Made by a program: the position numbers and the translations under genes
NCBI GenBank assembly: GCA_943735955.1
Contig: OX030958.1
Coordinates: forward strand, 8,495,626-8,559,625
DNA length: 64,000 nucleotides
From: Piscicola geometra
Lineage: Eukaryota > Annelida > Clitellata > Hirudinida > Piscicolidae
Direction: 5' to 3'
In this document: piece after piece, positions 58,401 through 64,000 of the stretch
Layout: each line of letters opens with the position of its first letter
Position numbering within the stretch: the first letter of the stretch is position 1
The notes under the pieces: model-generated
Told to the model about the DNA's origin: nothing
What the model saw: only the letters and a program-made list of their open reading frames with translations
Databases searched by the model: none

Positions 58401-61400
58401 GACAACAGCACAGTCTGACCAACACTCAAAGGGCTGGCAAGCTCACACACGTAATGAGACACATATCCCTGTACCACGCCCACATGTGAAACTCTAGCCA
58501 GCGATAACTGTTGTTTCAGATTATAAACCATTCACTAGATGGCGTTTATATTTGATTAATGAATCAACCAATCAATCACATTGATTTCTATAGCACTTTT
58601 TCTCAAATTAATGATGATGATTTTGAGCTGTTTGATTAATGTGTTACACAGTTCGGGAACATTCAAAAACCAACCATTTCTTTTTCCACACCAGCAGCTG
58701 CACCACTATCACCACCACCACCATCAACTGCATCAACACCACCATCACCACCAACTGCATCAACATCAAGTACAGCATTCCAACTCAGTGAACCAACATC
58801 ACTCTCCTGACCACCGGCTTCAGCATAAAAGTTAGTTTTGTCAGTGATGACGATGTACATTCCTTGCTGCTGCTGCTGCTTGGGGGCTGTCGTCATGGCG
58901 ACAAAGCGACCACTTCTCAGACACTTAATGGCTTTGATGCAGGCCACCAGGTCTAAAGGCGCTTGAGGTGGTTGTGTGGTGGGATGGTTAATGGTGCTTG
59001 AGGTGGTTGTGTGGTGGGATGGATAATAGTGCTTGAGGTGGTTGTGTGGTGGGATGGTTAATGGTGCTTGAGGTGGTTGTGTGGTGGGATGGTTAATGGT
59101 GCTTGAGGTGGTTGTGTGGTGGGATGGTTAATGGTGCTTGAGGTGGTTGTGTGATGGGATGGTTAATGGTGCTTGAAGTGGTTGTGTGATGGGATGGTTA
59201 ATGGTGCTTGAGATGGTTGTGTGGTGAGATGGTTAATGGTGCTTGAGGTGGTTGTGTGATGGGATGGTTAATGGTGCTTGAGATGGTTGTGTGGTGAGAT
59301 GGTTAATGGTGCTTGAAGTGGTTGTGTGGTGGTTTCAATGCTTTTCAATGGAATATATTGAGAAGTGTTTGAAGCCGTAATTACGCGTTTTAAACAAGTT
59401 TCGTTATAGCAATAATAATCATTATAATCATCGTCACAAACATTATCATCTTCCTTCTCGTTTTCATCATCATCATCATCATCATCATCATCGCCGTCAT
59501 CATCCTTCTCACCATTATCAACATCCTCATCATCACCAGCATCATCATTACCATCATCCTCATCAAAACCTACTCAAGGCACTATCAGCACCAATGCTGG
59601 CCAGGTGCTTGTGCGAGTCGTCAGTGACGGGAACTGAGAGATTTCTCAGGTGTTGAACGTCTTGCTGGCTGAGAGGAGGGAATGTTTTGATCGATTCGCT
59701 AGGTGTCGCCGCCTTTGTTTCCCTCTGCACCTTAAATGCAATGTAGTATGTTAGAAGTATATTCTGATCACTTAATCATCGTTTTATTAATATTTTGGCA
59801 ACTCTGTTGCATCATCAGTCTCATCCTCATCATCATCATTATCATCGTCACCATCATCATCATCATAACCGCCATAATTTAGGTCGATGTATACATGTAT
59901 TCAATACACGCCAACCACCCACCCTCATCATCTCCTCATACTCTGGCATCGCCAACCGCACTCCGAACTCATCAGCCAGCAACGCCATCAGATCGACCGA
60001 GACTGACTTGCCGAACTTGCCCTCCTGGATCGACATCATCTGCTCGCCTGAAGTGGCACGATGTCATAGTGCCCGAGTGTCATGAACCGTGCTATGCTTA
60101 CCTATTCATCATCTTTGTCATTTTGATAATCATCATCATCAATCATCATCATCATCGACCCTACAAACCACTGAAGAGAGGGGTTTGGAACTGCTTGACG
60201 GCCTTCTTCATCACCTTCCTGGCCACCTTGACACTCTCCTGATAACGATCCTCAGTCTCGTTCATGACGTCACGAAGCTGGGGTTGTCAGTGTTGTGGTC
60301 AATTTTGAAAATTGAAGCAAACTAGCGTTCCTAAACGACTTAAGAACACTCTGATATAAGTGTTCTGAAAAATTAATTTCTAAAACATTTTCTAAAAACA
60401 GTTCTATCACATAATAAATTATTTTTTTCATATTTATACCCAGCGAACAAAGATTGTTTACCCCAAAGCAATACAATACAATTTGATACAATAAAATAAA
60501 ATACAATACCAAACAATATAATAGAATACCATTTGGTTATGAATGATGATACCTTTTAAGAACAACACAAACACCCACCCAGCCAGCAACAACCAACGAA
60601 CCAGGTGCACATTGCGGGCCACCTCGGGATAGGCGTCTGCCAGCGAGTGAGCCACCAGAGGCGCCAGTGAGGCCATGAAGCCCCTCGGAGCCTTCAGCAC
60701 TGACTCCAACTGGTGCAGACAGCGGTACATCACTTGTCGTAACTTTCCGCTTATGACAGAGGGATAAATCAGTTTATGTTCGTTGAATATGATTTCCATG
60801 CAGAATGAAAATGAAAGTAATTGAAGACAAAATCCGATGAAATGAATATGAAACGATCGAATTTCCCACAAAACTTGTCACTTCAACAGACACCATCCCC
60901 CTCCTATCACTCCAGCCCCCCATCTCACTCACGCAGACTCCCTCCTGCCAGGCATCAGTCCGTCAGAGATGCACACAGTGGCCATCCTCGCGTGGTCTGC
61001 CACCACCCTGTACGCCACGTCGACCGCGTCTGTCAGACTGCCTGCATGGGCGTGTATATGGGAGATTTGAAAAAGGTGTATTACTTTAGAAAACTATTTT
61101 TGCGGCGTATCTCCACTAGATTAGTTTTTAATTAAAAATTCGAATAACTAATGAATAAAGCAAATTAAAGCATGCATACGTATATATATGTATATGTATA
61201 TGTTAGTCAAAACGCGTAAACAGGCATTTCGCGAAATGCCTAAAAATCAGTAAAATCGTGAAACGCATGATACATACGTGTTGAATGAAAACAGGTTAGT
61301 AAATTGCCTGATTACGCGTTTTGACTGTAACATACAATGTATGTTACATAAATACATAATACAATGTATGTTACATAAATACATAATACAATGTATGTTA

Positions 61401-63146
61401 CATAAATACATAATACAATATATGTTACATAAATACATAATACAATGTATGTAACATACAATGTATGTTACATAAATACATAATACAATGTATGTAACAT
61501 ACAATGTATGTTACATAAATACATAATACAATGTATGTAACATACAATGTATGTAACACAAATACATTACAAAGGTGTAAAGCACTCACCTCGGTACGGA
61601 GGGCAGTGCGCAAATGTGGCAATGTGGCTGAAGAGGTCGACGAAGAGGTCGGTGTCGTAGTTGGAGGTGGAGTGTTGCAGGAGGGCTGTCAGCCTCTCCA
61701 GACCCATGCCGGTGTCGATGTGCTCCTGTGGCAGTCTGTGCAGACTCCTGTCTGCGTGCCTGGTTGCTCGTAGGAAAGAAGAATAAGTACTCTTATTGAA
61801 TGAACTATTTTTAATTTTGAGATTTAAATTTTGTTGAAATATTTTATTTTTGGTAAAAACCAAATTTCTATAAGCAAAAACAATTTTCACAATATTCGAA
61901 CACATACATGTCATATTGCATGAAGACCAGATTCCAGACCTCCTTCACCTCTTCTCTACCCGCATTCACCCACTGTCTGTAGGTGGCACCCCCACCAGCA
62001 ACATCAAAGTCAGTCTCAACCCTTCCACGCCGTGATGGAGCAGTGGGGCTGTGTGAGAGGTCGTGCACTGCAGTTTTGTGGTGGCTGGGGTGGCAGTAGT
62101 GGATCTCGGTGCAGGGTCCACATGGTCCCGTTGCTCCCATACTCCAGAAGTTTTCGGCCATTCCAAAGGGCAGAATCCTCTCCTCAGGCACTCTTTAGGA
62201 AAGTACATTATAATAAAATTGAGATATTTAAGGGGTTTTTATTTGAACAAAATAATGAAAAAAATGTACATTGACTGGGAATTAATATATTAAATGAATA
62301 TTTATTTGATGCTTTACTGATGAAGAATGGCATATTCCCACCCAAGACTGCGCCATATCTCCTTGCACTCCAGGTCAGCTGGTAAGTTGAGGGCCTCGTT
62401 GCCATGGAAATAAGTGATGTACAGATGACTGGCAGGGATTTTATAGACTTCAGTCAGCAACTCCCACGCCATCTTGCACGCTTCCCTCTTCAATCATTGG
62501 TTGGAGTAGCATTTGTTTCTTGATTAAGATCTTAATAGTAATAATAAGAATGAAATAATAATTACAATAAAGATCTTCCCAAGCATTTAGAAATACCTTG
62601 CTGTAGCTATTGTTGAATGACCAGTTTCCTAGCATTTCAAAGAATGTGTGATGATAGTAGTCGTGACCCACATCCTCCAGGTCATTGTGCTTGCCTCCGA
62701 CCCGAATGCACTTTTGATGGTTAGTGACCTTCCCCAGCCTCGTGAAGTCGCTCTCTGAGGCCCCGATGCTGCCCGTGAAGATCGATTTGAACTTTTGGTG
62801 AATGTTGCATGTTATTTAAAATTACACCATGTATTTTCTCGGTATATAATATATACTATAAATAATATATAATACTATATATTAATTACAATTAATTTTG
62901 AAAATCTGTAGTAGAACAAATAAAAACATTTAAATATTTAAGAAGGATACTAACTTGGTTCATACCACTATTCACAAAATAGGAACCATCTTGCTTCTTT
63001 GGAATAACAGACGAAGAAGGCACAAAAACATGGTCTTTGGATTTGAAATAGTCTATGAAGGTTTGCCTGACTACCTGACTGCTCCAGTAAGTTGATTTGT
63101 ATCTTCGTGTGCATACAGTCAGCCTATTCAATTTGATCAGCTTCAT
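55453..63146 (-). CDS. AARS2: Alanyl-tRNA synthetase, mitochondrial
   Basis: Charges tRNA-Ala with alanine and edits mischarged tRNA in mitochondria. Twenty-two exons (3066 nt, 1021 aa; human AARS2 985): 62955-63146, 62597-62791, 62342-62487, 61908-62192, 61590-61759, 60933-61041, 60611-60749, 60172-60277, 59923-60047, 59574-59730, 58785-58952, 58391-58491, 58201-58266, 57919-57993, 57556-57693, 57066-57235, 56855-56963, 56613-56711, 56340-56462, 56057-56134, 55770-55868, 55453-55668. The start ([18 protein letters not shown]) looks like a mitochondrial leader. Class II catalytic core: [52 protein letters not shown]. Editing domain: [25 protein letters not shown] (HxxxH) and [20 protein letters not shown] (Cys/His zinc site). 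[17 protein letters not shown] and [10 protein letters not shown] favour the mitochondrial type. The exon 11-12 junction (CTGA|GTTGGA to AGAG|TTTCAC) is the least sure. Confidence 0.9.
55940..55990 (+). repeat. SINE-like 3' body, partial copy
   Basis: Plus strand carries GCCATGTTAATAATATTCGC then CGTTGTATTTTATTG, the same tail sequence as the repeats around 43.1-43.7 kb, here in an AARS2 intron and in opposite orientation. Confidence 0.55.
57290..57540. repeat. C-rich tract with CACCCATTCACC-type units
   Basis: Pyrimidine/C-rich degenerate repeats in the AARS2 intron between exons 57556-57693 and 57066-57235. The apparent proline-rich plus-strand frames here follow from base composition and are not treated as genes. 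Confidence 0.75.
58120..58196 (-). pseudogene. tRNA-like pseudogene or SINE head
   Basis: Minus strand carries a tRNA-type box A (TAGCCGAGTGGTTAATG) and box B (GGGTTCGATTC) with a good T stem (GTGGG/CTCAC). The bases following the T stem (AAATCCT) do not pair with the 5' end, so the acceptor stem is not intact and the copy is probably not a functional tRNA. It lies immediately inside the AARS2 intron after exon 58201-58266. Confidence 0.55.
58963..59335. repeat. 35-bp minisatellite, about 10 copies
   Basis: Units beginning GCTTGAGGTGGTTGTGTGGT and ending GGGATGGTTAATGGT repeat with few substitutions in the AARS2 intron between exons 59574-59730 and 58785-58952. Confidence 0.95.
61315..61565. 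repeat. AT-rich tandem repeat with near-palindromic units
   Basis: Units of ATACAATGTATGTTACATAA plus ATACATA recur about eight times in the AARS2 intron between exons 61590-61759 and 60933-61041. ACATACAATGTATGT is almost its own reverse complement. Confidence 0.9.
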
Positions 63147-63625
63147 CTGTTAAAAAAGTATGATTATTTAATAATTTTATAGTATTTTGTGTATTTTAAA
63201 ATTAACTAAGTAAATTTTTTAACCTTCGCTAAATATGAACTGTTTAAAATCATCTAGCTGACTTTACATTTTAAACTTGGAATTAAAAAATTATTTGTAA
63301 AAGTAAAAAAATCCTTTTACATTTTTTACAAGATTATTGCTGTGGAAGTTTAAATTCTCTTACATTATCGCTTAAGACATTTAAAAGTTAACTTTTAAAA
63401 GACGAGGTATTTTAAACGGTGAAAATAAATTTGAACAGATGAAATTATAACTTTTTATTCCATTTTTTTTCAATTTCAAAACTTCAATAGTTTCATGTTT
63501 TAGCGTAAATTAACATTTTAAAGCACAATCCTCCATCCAAATTTTAAACTTTTCTAATTAACTTCTCATCCTTCTAGAATATATACACAGACTCAACATA
63601 GCTAATTGCCAATCAGTAATCTGAA
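63147..63625. promoter_or_regulatory. Shared 5' spacer, AARS2 and Iwr1-like gene
   Basis: 479 bases between two ATGs facing away from each other. The sequence is AT-rich with no obvious TATA box; a bidirectional promoter is inferred from the arrangement only. Confidence 0.4.
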
Positions 63626-64000
63626 ATGGCAGCGATAGTGCGTATGCGTCGGAGGAAGGATGAAGACTTGATGCATGAAGTGGTGATGCACCTGCTGAAG
63701 AGAGGCAGGCAGCAGACGAGTGATGATGCTGAAGAAAGTGTTTCTAAAAAGTTCAAGTATGCTGGCACTGTTGACTCCAAGGTAGACATGAATAGAAATT
63801 ATTTTTAGTGGTTTAAATTATTTATTACAAATTTATTTTTCAATTATTTGGCAGGATATATCGATTGTTCACCCTGTTTCAAATGCTATAAAAGAAAGCA
63901 AGTTAAACAAGCTAAGGAATATTGTTGATGAGCATAAAGTTACACGAGATAACTCTTCACAAAGGTTTCAATCCTTCTATAACATTTTCACTCACCATTT
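63626..64000 (+). CDS. SLC7A6OS-like: Iwr1/SLC7A6OS-like protein, N-terminal part
   Basis: Iwr1 binds assembled RNA polymerase II and helps its nuclear import. Exon 1 (63626-63781) encodes MAAIVRMRRRKDEDLMHEVV and onward; exon 2 starts at 63855 after TTTGGCAG and reads DISIVHPVSNAIKESKLNKL, with a possible donor at 63964 (AAAG|GTTTCA). The opening MxxIVRMRRRKDED followed by a predicted helix resembles the LRVKRKRxxEP start of Iwr1, and FKYAGTV resembles another conserved stretch. Only about 89 residues are visible and the C-terminal Iwr1 domain is outside the window, so this is tentative. Confidence 0.45.

Noticed and set aside
1..64000. CRISPR arrays, operons, phage or bacterial systems
   Set aside because: All coding sequence is spliced and metazoan in type; the repeats lack the direct-repeat/unique-spacer layout of CRISPR.

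Overview
The window is nuclear DNA of an intron-rich invertebrate metazoan. Nearly every gene is split into many short exons with GT-AG borders, and introns and spacers are AT-rich with many microsatellites (GAT, CA, GGAT types), minisatellites, interstitial TTAGGG runs, hAT DNA transposon relics, a CR1/L2-type non-LTR retrotransposon fragment and tRNA-derived SINE-like repeats. The gene content (calcium-channel alpha2delta, NOL8, TANGO6, AARS2, Iwr1) is conserved in animals, but the phylum cannot be fixed from sequence alone. I joined exons by hand using splice borders, reading phase and remembered family motifs; no search or transcript evidence was available.

Layout. 1-157 (-) is the first exon of a RING/TRIM-like gene leaving the window. 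1835-27535 (-) is a complete alpha2delta subunit gene of the alpha2delta-3/4 type in about 36 exons (1582 aa); a 520-residue first exon adds about 500 low-complexity acidic residues between the signal peptide and the VWA_N region. 27536-34056 is mostly empty spacer with a hAT/DUF4371 scrap. 34057-37818 (-) is NOL8 (14 exons, 662 aa). 38065-39400 (+) is a divergent bHLH factor (5 exons, 323 aa) head-to-head with NOL8. 39999-47514 (-) is an M3 oligopeptidase A-like gene (19 exons, 719 aa) with a likely mitochondrial leader and with its HExxH zinc site replaced by FQFGN. 47888-54766 (-) is a TANGO6/Rtp1-like gene (13 exons, about 1086 aa) with a coiled-coil C-terminus. 55453-63146 (-) is mitochondrial alanyl-tRNA synthetase AARS2 (22 exons, 1021 aa). 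63626-end (+) is the start of an Iwr1/SLC7A6OS-like gene, head-to-head with AARS2.

The genes do not form one pathway. Two themes recur: mitochondrial proteins (M3-like protein, AARS2) and RNA polymerase II import/assembly factors (TANGO6/Rtp1-like, Iwr1-like). The points most worth following up are the probable M3 pseudopeptidase, the enlarged alpha2delta N-terminus, the bHLH gene that seems to need non-canonical splice donors, and a hAT element with perfect TIRs, a perfect 8-bp target duplication and C-rich subterminal arrays.
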